Below are positions 8,323 through 16,601 of a stretch of 64,000 nucleotides of DNA, in pieces (within the stretch, counting starts at the first letter, position 1; every line of letters starts with the position of its first letter). The stretch spans positions 1-64,000 of the forward strand of contig JAWKRP010000038.1 of NCBI GenBank assembly GCA_041389565.1, written 5' to 3'. The stretch is from JACKEQ01 sp041389565 (lineage in GTDB: Bacteria > Myxococcota_A > UBA796 > GCA-2862545). Below the pieces are notes generated by a model. It was not told the origin of the DNA. It saw nothing but the letters and a program-made list of their open reading frames with translations, and made no database searches. Made by a program: the position numbers and the translations under genes.

Positions 8323-10968
8323 CTACTTCCGGCGGCGGCGGCGACGGCGACGCTTCCCACCGCTGCCGCTGTCCGTCGGCTCGGGCAGCGGACACGGACG
8401 GTCGCCGAACAGCTGGGGCCATGCGACCAGGGCCGCGCGCACGAGATCGGCGTTCTGCCCGTTCCGGAGCCCGGGGTCGGCGGCCATCAGGTCGAGCGCG
8501 AGGTTGCGGCCCTGCAGGAGGATGGACGCATCGCGGGCCGGATCCAGGAACCGGAACCGAGGCGCGGCCTCGGACGGCTCGCCCGCCGGCAGCGATCGAT
8601 GGTCGCGCACCACGGTGTGGAGCTCGGTGGAACGCTCCTCCGACGTGCCCTCGTCGACCACGAGGACGACCTGCTTCACGCCCATCCCCGCGATCCGACG
8701 GAGCCGTGCAGGCTCCATGCGGTGGGCCTGCTCGACCACCGCGATCTGCAGGCCGGGCACGGGCGGCCCGTCTTCCAGCGGCAGGGTCGCCACCAGGGCG
8801 TCTGCGCGCCGGTGCGAGAAGTCGCTCACCACGCGCTGGCGTTCATCGCGGGGCATCGCGCTGTGGACGAGCGCGATCCGGGCGCCCGACAGGGCTTCGG
8901 CACCGAGGGCGGACACGACCCGGTGCGCTTCTCCGGGCTCCAGAGCGTCCTTCCCGCCGATCTGCGGGAACAGTACCGCCACCTGACCGCCGCCCATCAG
9001 GGTGTGGCGTGCCGGAGCGTACGCAGACACCCGGTTGGCGCTGCTCTTCACCACGACGTCAGGCGGTTCCGGCCCCACGACGATGGTGATCTCGTGGTCG
9101 GCCCACCCCGTGAGCAGGGCCGTGACGGTGGGCGGGACCACGGGGACGACGAGCAGGTCGGGACGCGGCGCCTTCAGAGCGTCGACCGCCGCAGACACCT
9201 CGCCGAACCCCTTTGCTTCGGACGACACCACGAGACCGAGGCGGCGGAACTCGAGGTCGGCGCCCACGAGCTCGGGCGTGCCGAACAGGATGTGGACCTC
9301 CCCCCGCTTCAGGGCGTCCCGCAGGGCCCCGTTCGGCGCCCCCGTCACGATGCGCGCGACCACACCGGCCTCTCGCAGCAGAGGCTCGCATGCCGCGAAG
9401 CGCGTCTCGGCGAGCTGGGCATCCGACGACACCCACAGCACCTGGCACTTGCTCTCGGCCACGAGCACAGCGGTGAGCAGGGCCACGAGCCCCTTCCCGC
9501 CTCCTGGGCCTCCCATGAGCACACGGCGCATCGGCCGGGACCGCCGCAGATCCCGCTTGATCTCGTCGAACGCGAGCTGCTGCTCGTCGTCGAGGCGCAC
9601 GTCTGCCGCCGACAGGAGGCGATCGAGCTTGCTGTGCACGATGGCGTGCTGGATGCCGCGCACCTTGTTCGCGCCGAAGCGGTCCCAGCCCGCCGCGATG
9701 CCGACCACGAGGGCTTCGTCGAACGCCATCCGGGTACGCCCGACCTCGGGGTCTCCCCGACCGTGCAGGCTCTCGACCGCTTCGTGGAGGGCCACCTGCG
9801 ACCCGCGGACCGCGCCGCTGACCGGGTCGCGGAGGTGCCGCACCATCGGCATGAGCCGGAACAGCAGCGCCTGGACGCGGGCGTCGGGCACGCCTTCGAG
9901 CCCGAACCTCGGCAGCCGCACGCTCTTCCCGGAGTCGAACACGACCTCCGGGTCTTCGAGGTTCTCGCCGTTCCACGTTCCGACGACGACCATCCGATCG
10001 TCGATGGCCACGCTCTCGAGCCACCATCGCGCGGTGCGCTCGTCTTCCCAGGCCAGCGTGAGCGGGCCGGCACCGTGCAGGCGGGCATGGATGCTTCGCG
10101 AGCCATCGGGCCGGCACACCGTCCAGGTGGACTTCAGCCGCCCCCCGACCGCAATCCGCCCTTCGGGCAGGGCTCGGCCAGCGCCGTGGATCGGGCGGTA
10201 CGACTCCACGGACACGGGCGGGCGCAGCAGGAGGTCGCGCACGATCTCGATGCCGGCGTCCTTCAGGGCGTTCGCGAGGTCGTCTTCGATCTCGAGGTCG
10301 TCGATCGCGACGTAGGGGTTCCCGTTCCAGAACCGGCGCCCACGCGGCTCGCGCGGCTCGGAGTCCTCCGCGACCTCGAGCATGGCGTCGAGATCGTCGG
10401 ACAGGAGTGCGTCGCCCGAATCCTCGGAGCCGGCGGGGTCGGTGGGGTCGGACGCCCCGTCGGAGCGGTCGCGACCGCGCTTCGACTTCCGGGAGCGACG
10501 ACTGCGCGACCGTTGGGTGGCGTCGTCGGCCCCGTCGGCGTCGTCTGCGCCTCGCGTGCGGGCACTGCCGTCCTGCGAGCTGTTCCGGCCGCCGTGCTTC
10601 CGGGGTGAACGACGCTCCTTCTCGGGCAGCGGCAGCCCGAGGAGCGCGTCGAGACGGATCACCAGCTGGCGGATCCGGTGGAGCCGGGCGAGCCGACCCG
10701 CGGCGTCGAGCGCGTCGAACCCGGCGAGCTGCCCGGCGAGCGTGACGAGCTGCTCGCGCAGCGGCTCGGGGAGCTCGAGCGCGAGGAGCGGGTCGAGCCA
10801 GCGGCGGATATTGGACTCGAAGTACGAGACGTTGCCCGGACGATCGACGGCGAACGACACCACCCGGCGGATGGGCGCGATTCCCCGGTCGAGCTCACGG
10901 AGTGGGAGGCCAGGATCCTCGGCGCTCTCCACGATGTCTTCGTCGGCGGGCACGACGCCCTCGATCAC
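8323..10968 (-). CDS. RecG-like helicase-fold protein with degenerate catalytic motifs
   Basis: An 881-residue protein with the RecG order: an N-terminal helical region, a charged low-complexity linker (~110-190), a wedge/OB domain (~210-310, DLLLRPPVSVESYRPI) and two helicase domains. Every motif needed for catalysis is altered. Walker A reads GGPGGGKG (486-493) with no Thr/Ser after Lys. The DEQH box reads SSEA (~583). TATPIPR is replaced by VPVVPPT, and the RGRVGR arginine motif is absent. The tail ends in eight Arg and one Lys. RecG normally remodels stalled replication forks using ATP; this copy may bind DNA without translocating. The GTG start overlaps the greA stop (GTGA). A functional recG is presumably elsewhere. 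Confidence 0.72.
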   Translation of the reverse strand: MIEGVVPADEDIVESAEDPGLPLRELDRGIAPIRRVVSFAVDRPGNVSYFESNIRRWLDPLLALELPEPLREQLVTLAGQLAGFDALDAAGRLARLHRIRQLVIRLDALLGLPLPEKERRSPRKHGGRNSSQDGSARTRGADDADGADDATQRSRSRRSRKSKRGRDRSDGASDPTDPAGSEDSGDALLSDDLDAMLEVAEDSEPREPRGRRFWNGNPYVAIDDLEIEDDLANALKDAGIEIVRDLLLRPPVSVESYRPIHGAGRALPEGRIAVGGRLKSTWTVCRPDGSRSIHARLHGAGPLTLAWEDERTARWWLESVAIDDRMVVVGTWNGENLEDPEVVFDSGKSVRLPRFGLEGVPDARVQALLFRLMPMVRHLRDPVSGAVRGSQVALHEAVESLHGRGDPEVGRTRMAFDEALVVGIAAGWDRFGANKVRGIQHAIVHSKLDRLLSAADVRLDDEQQLAFDEIKRDLRRSRPMRRVLMGGPGGGKGLVALLTAVLVAESKCQVLWVSSDAQLAETRFAACEPLLREAGVVARIVTGAPNGALRDALKRGEVHILFGTPELVGADLEFRRLGLVVSSEAKGFGEVSAAVDALKAPRPDLLVVPVVPPTVTALLTGWADHEITIVVGPEPPDVVVKSSANRVSAYAPARHTLMGGGQVAVLFPQIGGKDALEPGEAHRVVSALGAEALSGARIALVHSAMPRDERQRVVSDFSHRRADALVATLPLEDGPPVPGLQIAVVEQAHRMEPARLRRIAGMGVKQVVLVVDEGTSEERSTELHTVVRDHRSLPAGEPSEAAPRFRFLDPARDASILLQGRNLALDLMAADPGLRNGQNADLVRAALVAWPQLFGDRPCPLPEPTDSGSGGKRRRRRRRRK

Positions 10969-11450
10969 GGCGCATCCTTCGAGTAGTGCACGGCGACCAC
11001 GTCGTAGCTGACCTTGCCGTTCGGCGTGTCGACCTCGACCTCGTCGCCTTCGCACTTGCCGATCAGCGCGCGCCCGATGGGCGACTTGTAGCTGATGAGG
11101 TTCTGGTCGACGTCGGCCTCCGACTCGCCGACGATCCGGAACAGGCGCTGCTCACCCGTCTCGGCGTGCTCGACCTCGACCCAGCATCCGAACACGATGC
11201 GGTCGGTGACGTTGATGCGCGTGATGTCGATCACCTCGGCCGACGCGAGCGCGCTCTCGAGCATCCGGATGCGGCCGTCGCACGCGGCCTGGCGCTCCTT
11301 CGCGTCCTCGAACTCGCTGTTCTCGGAGATGTCGCCGTGCGCCCGGGCCTCTTCGATGTCGCGCACGATGGAGAGCCGAACGACCGACTTCTCGTGCCTG
11401 AGCTGGGAGACGAGGGCGGCATGGCCCTCGGGCGTGACGGGATTTCGCAT
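10965..11450 (-). CDS. greA: Transcription elongation factor GreA/GreB family
   Basis: A 161-residue protein that rescues backtracked RNA polymerase by stimulating transcript cleavage through the secondary channel. The N-terminal coiled coil has the acidic tip in ARAHGDISENSEFEDAKERQ, matching the catalytic D-x-x-E region of GreA. The C-terminal FKBP-like domain ends in SPIGRALIGKCEGDEVEV. The length is typical (about 158). ATG at 11450 is chosen because it immediately precedes the conserved TPEGHAAL; longer in-frame extensions lack this support. It lies upstream of the RecG-like gene with a GTGA overlap. Confidence 0.93.
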   Translation of the reverse strand: MRNPVTPEGHAALVSQLRHEKSVVRLSIVRDIEEARAHGDISENSEFEDAKERQAACDGRIRMLESALASAEVIDITRINVTDRIVFGCWVEVEHAETGEQRLFRIVGESEADVDQNLISYKSPIGRALIGKCEGDEVEVDTPNGKVSYDVVAVHYSKDAP

Positions 11451-11543
11451 GGTTCGGGCTCCTGGCGGCAGGCTCCGTGGACGCAGCCGCGAAGCCGACA
11501 CCTAGCCCATCGGAGCGGGCATGTCACCCAATCGCCACCCCGA

Positions 11544-11951
11544 TCAGCGGAGGTCGCCCGACGCATCCACCTCGGCCAGCGAACGGAACGTCAGCGGCAC
11601 GCTCGCACCGGCCGGGAGCGCGATGCGCACGGCCCACACGCACTCCACGCGCTTCGACCCGCTGGAGTCGTCGAGCGTGCAGGCGTCGGGCCCGACCGCC
11701 GAGCCCACGCCCTGCTGGTCGATCTCGAACCGCAGCTTGTCGAGCGCCCGTTCGCGCCCGAAGTCGCGCCACTCGAGCGCCACGGCCCGGACGACGCGGT
11801 CGAGCGCCATGTCGTCGCGCACGTAGGGGTACACCAGCGCTCCCCCGCCTGCGGCCACCCCCACGCCGAGCAGGGCCAGCACGGCGACCGCACCACGGAG
11901 GACGCGACCCACGAGCCCCGGCGACGCGTCGGCTTCGGGGCTGTCGGCCAT
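11544..11951 (-). CDS. Small membrane-anchored protein downstream of lepA
   Basis: A 135-residue protein with one N-terminal transmembrane helix (~residues 17-42, VLRGAVAVLALLGVGVAAGG), followed by a ~90-residue soluble domain with two Cys that could form a disulfide outside the membrane. It begins one base after the lepA stop. Small membrane proteins with this layout, such as DUF4845, often sit near lepA/lepB, but I cannot confirm membership. The function is unknown. Confidence 0.7.
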   Translation of the reverse strand: MADSPEADASPGLVGRVLRGAVAVLALLGVGVAAGGGALVYPYVRDDMALDRVVRAVALEWRDFGRERALDKLRFEIDQQGVGSAVGPDACTLDDSSGSKRVECVWAVRIALPAGASVPLTFRSLAEVDASGDLR

Positions 11952-11952
11952 C

Positions 11953-13758
11953 TCAGTCGTCTCCGACCTTGAGCACGGCCAGGAAGGCCTCCTGCGGCAC
12001 CTCGACGCTGCCCAGCGCCTTCATCCGCTTCTTGCCCTTCTTCTGCTTGTCGAGCAGCTTGCGCTTCCGCGAGATGTCGCCGCCGTAGCACTTGCTCGTG
12101 ACGTCCTTCCGGTAGGCCTTCACGGTCGTGCGGGCGATGACCTTCGAGCCGATCGCGGCCTGCACCGCCACGTCGTACATCTGGCGCGGGATGAACTCCT
12201 TGAGCTTCCGCGCCATCGCGTTGCCCTTGTGGTACGCGTTCTCGCGGTGGCAGAGCAGCGACAGGGCATCGACGAGCTCGCCGTTGAGCAGGATGTCGAC
12301 CTTCACGAGGTCGTCGACCCGCCACTCGTTCACCTCGTAGTCCATCGAGGCGTACCCGCGGCTCACGCTCTTGAGCTTGTCGAAGAAGTCGAACACGACC
12401 TCGGCGTACGGGATGTCGTACTGGATGACGACCCGTCCGGGAGCGCTGTAGTCGAACTTCACCTGCGTGCCGCGGCGCTCCTCGCACAGCTTGAACACGC
12501 CGCCGATGTGGGCTTCCGGGCAGTGGATGGTGAGCCGGGCGATGGGCTCCTCGATCGACTCGACCTCACCGGGCTCCGGGAGCTGGGAGGGGCTCCGGAT
12601 CTCGATGGTCTCGCCGGAGCGCTTCGACTTCACGCGGTAGACGACGCTCGGAGCCGTCGTGATCAGGTCGAGGTCGTACTCGCGCTCGAGGCGCTCCTGC
12701 ACGATCTCCATGTGCAGCAGGCCGAGGAATCCCACGCGGAACCCGAGGCCCAGCGCGTCGGACACCTCGGGCTCGACCGTGATGGCGGCGTCGTTCAGCG
12801 AGAGCTTCTCGAGGGCGTCCTTCAGGTCGTCGTAGTCGCCCGACTCCACGGGGTAGATCCCCGAGAAGACCATCGGCTTGATCTCCTCGAACCCCGGCAG
12901 CGCCTCCTCCGCACCGTTGAGGAAGTGCGTGATGGTGTCGCCGACGCGCGCATCGCGGAGCTCCTTCACGGACGCGATGACGAACCCCACGTCGCCCGCC
13001 TCCAGCGAGTCCTTCGCGAGGGCCACCGGAGTGAAGACGCCGAGCTTCGTGACCTCGTGTCGCGCGCCGGTCGCCATGAGCTTGATGCGGTCGCCACGGC
13101 TGATCCGGCCGTTCACCACGCGCACGAGCGAGACGACGCCGACGTAGGAGTCGAACCAGCTGTCGATGATGAGCGCCTGGAGGGGCGCTTCGGCGTCGCC
13201 GGCGGGAGGCGGCACCTGCTTCACGATGGCCTCGAGGACCTCGTCGATCCCGATCCCCGTCTTCGCCGAGCACAGCACCGCGCCGGACGCGTCGAGCCCG
13301 ATGGCGTCTTCGATCTGCTCGACGACGGCGTCGGGATCGGCGCCAGGGAGGTCGATCTTGTTGATGACCGGGATGATCTCGAGATCGGCACCGATGGCGA
13401 GGTACACGTTCGCGAGCGTCTGCGCCTCGACGCCCTGTGCCGCGTCGACCACGAGGAGCGCGCCTTCACAGGCCGTGAGCGAGCGGCTCACCTCGTACGT
13501 GAAGTCGACGTGTCCGGGGGTGTCGATCAGGTTGAGGACGTAGACGTTCCCGTCTTTCGCCTTGTACGTGACCGAGGCGGTCTGAGCCTTGATGGTGATG
13601 CCGCGTTCCCGCTCGATGTCCATCGAGTCGAGGAGCTGCGCCTTCATCTCGCGCTCGGACACCGCACCCGTCCGTTCGAGCAGTCGATCGGCGAGTGTGG
13701 ACTTTCCGTGGTCGATGTGGGCGATGATCGCAAAGTTGCGGATCCGTGAGCGGTCCAC
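11953..13758 (-). CDS. lepA: Elongation factor 4 (ribosome back-translocase)
   Basis: A 601-residue translational GTPase that remodels stalled or mispositioned ribosomes. G1 is AHIDHGKST, G3 DTPGHVDF and G4 NKID. The family-specific C-terminal domain is complete, ending in the basic KKRMKALGSVEVPQEAF. GTG at 13758 is chosen because GGAG lies six bases upstream and the length then matches LepA (~600). It faces rpsT across about 150 bases, with promoter elements for rpsT in between. Confidence 0.97.
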   Translation of the reverse strand: MDRSRIRNFAIIAHIDHGKSTLADRLLERTGAVSEREMKAQLLDSMDIERERGITIKAQTASVTYKAKDGNVYVLNLIDTPGHVDFTYEVSRSLTACEGALLVVDAAQGVEAQTLANVYLAIGADLEIIPVINKIDLPGADPDAVVEQIEDAIGLDASGAVLCSAKTGIGIDEVLEAIVKQVPPPAGDAEAPLQALIIDSWFDSYVGVVSLVRVVNGRISRGDRIKLMATGARHEVTKLGVFTPVALAKDSLEAGDVGFVIASVKELRDARVGDTITHFLNGAEEALPGFEEIKPMVFSGIYPVESGDYDDLKDALEKLSLNDAAITVEPEVSDALGLGFRVGFLGLLHMEIVQERLEREYDLDLITTAPSVVYRVKSKRSGETIEIRSPSQLPEPGEVESIEEPIARLTIHCPEAHIGGVFKLCEERRGTQVKFDYSAPGRVVIQYDIPYAEVVFDFFDKLKSVSRGYASMDYEVNEWRVDDLVKVDILLNGELVDALSLLCHRENAYHKGNAMARKLKEFIPRQMYDVAVQAAIGSKVIARTTVKAYRKDVTSKCYGGDISRKRKLLDKQKKGKKRMKALGSVEVPQEAFLAVLKVGDD

Positions 13759-13821
13759 GTGGTTCTCCGTGTTCCAGCGGATATGTCCCCAGCGCCCACC
13801 GCGCAATGGTCGACGGCGCGC

Positions 13822-13849
13822 TTGACGCCTCGGGGGCCGGGGTTATGTC
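13822..13849 (+). promoter_or_regulatory. Probable promoter of rpsT
   Basis: TTGACG at 13822-13827 and TATGTC at 13844-13849 with 16-base spacing, about 60 bases before the rpsT start, in the gap between divergent lepA and rpsT. Confidence 0.5.
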
Positions 13850-13911
13850 CGCCCGTCGCTCTCGGCCCGACGTCGAGCGCCCCACCCTTCCTGTTCTCCG
13901 GAGAGACCACC

Positions 13912-14175
13912 GTGGCCAACCACAAGGACGCCATCAAGCGGAATGCCCAGAACATCCGCCTCCGTGCCGCGAACCGGCACTACCGCAGCATGATGCGCAA
14001 CCAGATCAAGAAGGTGCGGGCCGCCGTCGAGTCCGGCGACAAGTCGGCCGCCGCGACCGAGCTCCGCACGGCCGTCAGCGTCATCCAGCGCGTCGCCGCC
14101 AAGGGCGTGATCCATCGCAACCAGGCCGCTCGCCGCTGCGCTCGTCTGAACGCCAGCGTCAAGGGCATGGCCTGA
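13912..14175 (+). CDS. rpsT: 30S ribosomal protein S20
   Basis: An 87-residue basic helical-bundle protein of the small subunit. The start ANHKDAIKRNAQNIR and the end RRCARLNASVKGM are characteristic of S20. GTG at 13912 follows the strong ribosome-binding site CCGGAGAGA. It is transcribed alone; the holA gene beyond it is convergent, and the gap between them holds a degenerate copy of the 30-bp repeat at 14181. Confidence 0.96.
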   Translation: MANHKDAIKRNAQNIRLRAANRHYRSMMRNQIKKVRAAVESGDKSAAATELRTAVSVIQRVAAKGVIHRNQAARRCARLNASVKGMA

Positions 14176-14180
14176 TTCGG

Positions 14181-14205
14181 GTCCCGAGGGCGCGCACAGA
14201 CGTTC
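14181..14205 (-). repeat. Degenerate copy of the 30-bp repeat, inverted orientation
   Basis: Read on the minus strand, 21 of 25 bases match the second-half-plus-core pattern of the repeat family seen at 26911. It lies between the convergent stops of rpsT (14175) and holA (14237), the same kind of position as the better copies. Confidence 0.45.
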
Positions 14206-14236
14206 CCTCACCCGCTCCGCCGCACCGTCTGCGGAG

Positions 14237-15229
14237 CTAGACCAACCAGTCCACGACGAGCCGCTCGAGGATGCGAGCGTCTCCCGCGCGATGGTTGTTC
14301 ATGTCGAAGTTCGCCCGTGCGAGCCGTTCCATCATGGTTCCGGGCGCATCGACCCCCTTTGCGAGCACCGGCTTCAGGCGACGCACCTCGTCGAACCTGA
14401 GCCCGGCGGCCTTCGCGATCCCTCCGTCCGAAGCGCCCGCCTCGAGAGCCTCGGCAGCCAGGAGCACCGAGCGCATCTTCCACGTGACCATCGCGAGCAC
14501 GTAGCGCGGGTCGTTCCCTTCGCTGGTGAGGTGCTGGAGCGAAGCGAGCGTGGCGTCGCCGTCGCGCGCGATCAGGGCCGTGGTGAGGTCGAAGATCACG
14601 GCCTCCGCGACCATCGAGCTCGCCTGCGACACGTCGGCGTCGGTGATCTCGGGCGCTTCGCCCACGAACGACGCGAGCTTCTCGATCTCCTGCTCGAGCG
14701 GGCCGAGCTTGCGGCCCACCACCTCGACCAGGTGGTTCGCCGTGCGGGGGTTCAGGGACTTCCCGAGCCGACGGGCGCGCTCGATGACGAACGCCACCGG
14801 ATCCTCGGAGGCCTTCGGGTCGAGCGCCCAGCCCACCTGCTCGACGGCCTTCTTCACGAGCACGCTCCACCGACGCGATCCCTTCGTGATCTTCGGGAAT
14901 CCCGCGCCCGTGAGGAGGAGTGTCGTCGTCTCCGAGGGCTCGGCCAGGTAGTCGAGCAGCGCGTCGAAGAAGCGATCGTCGGCCTCCTGGAGATCGCGCA
15001 CGACCACCAGGCGCCGACCCGCCATCATCGGAAGGGTTCGCGCCGTGACGAGCGCGTCGAGCGCGTTCTCGGAGCCGCGGTACGTGGAGTGGTTGAACGC
15101 CTCGAGCCCGATGTGCGGACGCGTCGCGTCGATCACCGCCTGCGACGCTCCGTCACGTGTGGGCCCGGACTCGTGCACCATCAGGTAGGCGGCCTGCGGA
15201 TGCGGCTGGAAGGACTTCTCGAGGCTCAC
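14237..15229 (-). CDS. holA: DNA polymerase III delta subunit
   Basis: A 330-residue clamp-loader subunit that opens the beta clamp. The N-terminal third resembles the AAA-fold domain I of HolA without a Walker A (AYLMVHESG, then RRLVVVRDLQEAD...FFDALLDYLAEP). The middle has ELEKL-like LEQEIEKLASFVGEAPEIT, and the C-terminal helical domain has DPRYVLAMVTWKMRSVLLA, all typical of the family. GTG at 15229 was chosen because a GGAG precedes it and the length fits (HolA ~340). Confidence 0.9.
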   Translation of the reverse strand: MSLEKSFQPHPQAAYLMVHESGPTRDGASQAVIDATRPHIGLEAFNHSTYRGSENALDALVTARTLPMMAGRRLVVVRDLQEADDRFFDALLDYLAEPSETTTLLLTGAGFPKITKGSRRWSVLVKKAVEQVGWALDPKASEDPVAFVIERARRLGKSLNPRTANHLVEVVGRKLGPLEQEIEKLASFVGEAPEITDADVSQASSMVAEAVIFDLTTALIARDGDATLASLQHLTSEGNDPRYVLAMVTWKMRSVLLAAEALEAGASDGGIAKAAGLRFDEVRRLKPVLAKGVDAPGTMMERLARANFDMNNHRAGDARILERLVVDWLV

Positions 15230-15276
15230 ACGGCAACTCCCGACCCCGACCGGGGCCGCACACCCGCGACGGGCGG

Positions 15277-15306
15277 TTGACAGCGGATCACCGCAGGCGG
15301 TACCTA
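15277..15306 (+). promoter_or_regulatory. Probable sigma70-type promoter
   Basis: A consensus TTGACA at 15277-15282, 18 bases, then TACCTA at 15301-15306, 33 bases ahead of the ATG at 15339. It lies upstream of the divergent holA start as well. Confidence 0.5.
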
Positions 15307-15338
15307 ACAGGCGGGCCTGTACGCCCGGAGGAGTCCCG

Positions 15339-16178
15339 ATGTACCGCATGCTGGCGGTTCTCGCATCCACAGTTCCCGCCACGGCGTTCGCCGGCGTGGG
15401 TCCCTCGTCGATCGCCGGGAACGCTCCGGGCGCGCCGAAGCTCGCCGACGCCTATGCCCAGGCGGCCGAGCCCGAGCTGGGCGCGGTCACCGAGGCTCCC
15501 ACGAGCCCGTCCCGGAACTACAAGATGGAAGTCGGCTTCCGAGGCCGGATGGTGAGCATCCCCTCCTCGGTGATGGACATCTGGTACTTCGATCAGGACG
15601 CTCCGAAGTGGGCCCTGCCGGGCGAAGGCCGCCCGAAGATCCGTGGGTACGCCGCGGGCGTCGAGTTCGTCGTGAAGGGCGACACCGCGAACGGGATCTT
15701 CTACTTCGAGTACATCAAGTCCACGATGGAAGCCGGCTACTGGGACGACGTCGAGGGCAACCACGAGCCGCGCGACGGCGAGTACCTCGTGCCGTCCGAC
15801 AACCTCGGGCTCGTCGTGCTCGGCGCCGACTACGCCTACGAGGCCCACCTCATCGAGAGCGCCAAGACGGGCGGCCGCTTCGCGTGGTCGATCGTCGTGG
15901 GCGGCGGCCTGGGCGTCGCATTCCGCACGGGCCATGTGGATCGGTGGGTCGCCGACGGCACGCCCGAAGACTCCGACCTCACGAACCCGGCGTACAAGCT
16001 CTACTACGAAGGTGCGCCCCCGTACAGCGCGAAGGCGAACGTGCCCCCGTCGGTGCTGCCCATGGTCGACGTGAACGGCGGTATGCGCTTCACGTTCGGC
16101 GACCGCGTGGTCCTCCGCGTCGAAGGCGGCCTGCACACGCTGCTCTACTACGGCGCGAGCGTCGGCCTGATGTTCTGA
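15339..16178 (+). CDS. Secreted, probably outer-membrane beta-rich protein
   Basis: A 279-residue protein preceded by GGAGGAG. Residues 1-18 form a signal peptide (MYRMLAVLASTVPATAFA). The mature part is rich in alternating hydrophobic/aromatic strands with many Tyr and Gly (FRGRMVSIPS, GIFYFEYIKS, WSIVVGGGLGVAF). It ends in a strand with terminal Phe (YYGASVGLMF), the usual C-terminal signature of outer-membrane beta-barrels inserted by BamA. It is small for a porin and carries no recognisable domain. It is monocistronic with its own TTGACA promoter. Confidence 0.65.
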   Translation: MYRMLAVLASTVPATAFAGVGPSSIAGNAPGAPKLADAYAQAAEPELGAVTEAPTSPSRNYKMEVGFRGRMVSIPSSVMDIWYFDQDAPKWALPGEGRPKIRGYAAGVEFVVKGDTANGIFYFEYIKSTMEAGYWDDVEGNHEPRDGEYLVPSDNLGLVVLGADYAYEAHLIESAKTGGRFAWSIVVGGGLGVAFRTGHVDRWVADGTPEDSDLTNPAYKLYYEGAPPYSAKANVPPSVLPMVDVNGGMRFTFGDRVVLRVEGGLHTLLYYGASVGLMF

Positions 16179-16261
16179 GCCGGGCGGACGCTTGCGCGGG
16201 CCGGACGAACCGGCTAACCGCGCTGGGTGCGTCCGACGTCCACGGCGCAGTTGGAGAAGAT

Positions 16262-16495
16262 GTGATTCTGGTGACCGTCAGGGAAAACGAACCCTTCGAG
16301 AAGGCTCTCCGCCGCTTCCGCCGCAAGGTGGAGCGTGAAGGTATCCGCAAGGACATCAAGAAGAACAGCTTCTACCTCAAGCCTGGTGAGAAGCGTCGTC
16401 TGAAGCAGCGCCTGGCCGAGAAGCGTCGTCGGAAGGCCCTGCGCCGCGCCGCCCGCCGCGCCGCCAAGCAGACGAGCCGTCCCGGCCGCCGCTGA
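16262..16495 (+). CDS. rpsU: 30S ribosomal protein S21
   Basis: A 77-residue very basic protein with the S21 signature VRENEPFEKALRRFRRKVE, followed by a basic helical tail. S21 binds late near the anti-Shine-Dalgarno end of 16S rRNA and aids initiation. GTG at 16262 sits five bases after GGAG; a second GTG three codons later has poorer spacing. A weak TTGCGC/TAACCG pair lies 45-70 bases upstream. Its TGA is the first three bases of the following repeat array. Confidence 0.95.
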   Translation: MILVTVRENEPFEKALRRFRRKVEREGIRKDIKKNSFYLKPGEKRRLKQRLAEKRRRKALRRAARRAAKQTSRPGRR

Positions 16496-16601
16496 CTCGC
16501 CTGCGGGTCCTCAGGACTCACGGGCCGTCCCTCGGGGGCTCTGGACTCACCGGGCCGTCCCTCGGGGGCTCTGGACTCACCGGGCCGTCCCTCGGGACTC
16601 A
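16493..16601. repeat. Tandem array of the 30-bp repeat between convergent stop codons
   Basis: Three near-identical units of 29-30 bp start at 16514, 16543 and 16573, each opening with GGACTCAC and GGGCCGTCCC. A shortened copy overlaps the rpsU stop (TGACTC at 16493). The final GACTCA supplies, on the minus strand, the TGA stop (16599-16601) of the neighbouring lipoprotein gene. This variant has GGGCC where other loci have GGACC. Nothing else is visible in this gap. Confidence 0.9.

Noticed and set aside
13759..13911. An N-terminally extended form of ribosomal protein S20
   Set aside because: S20 proteins start at the conserved ANHKDA segment, and a good ribosome-binding site precedes GTG at 13912. 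The upstream part overlaps the promoter.
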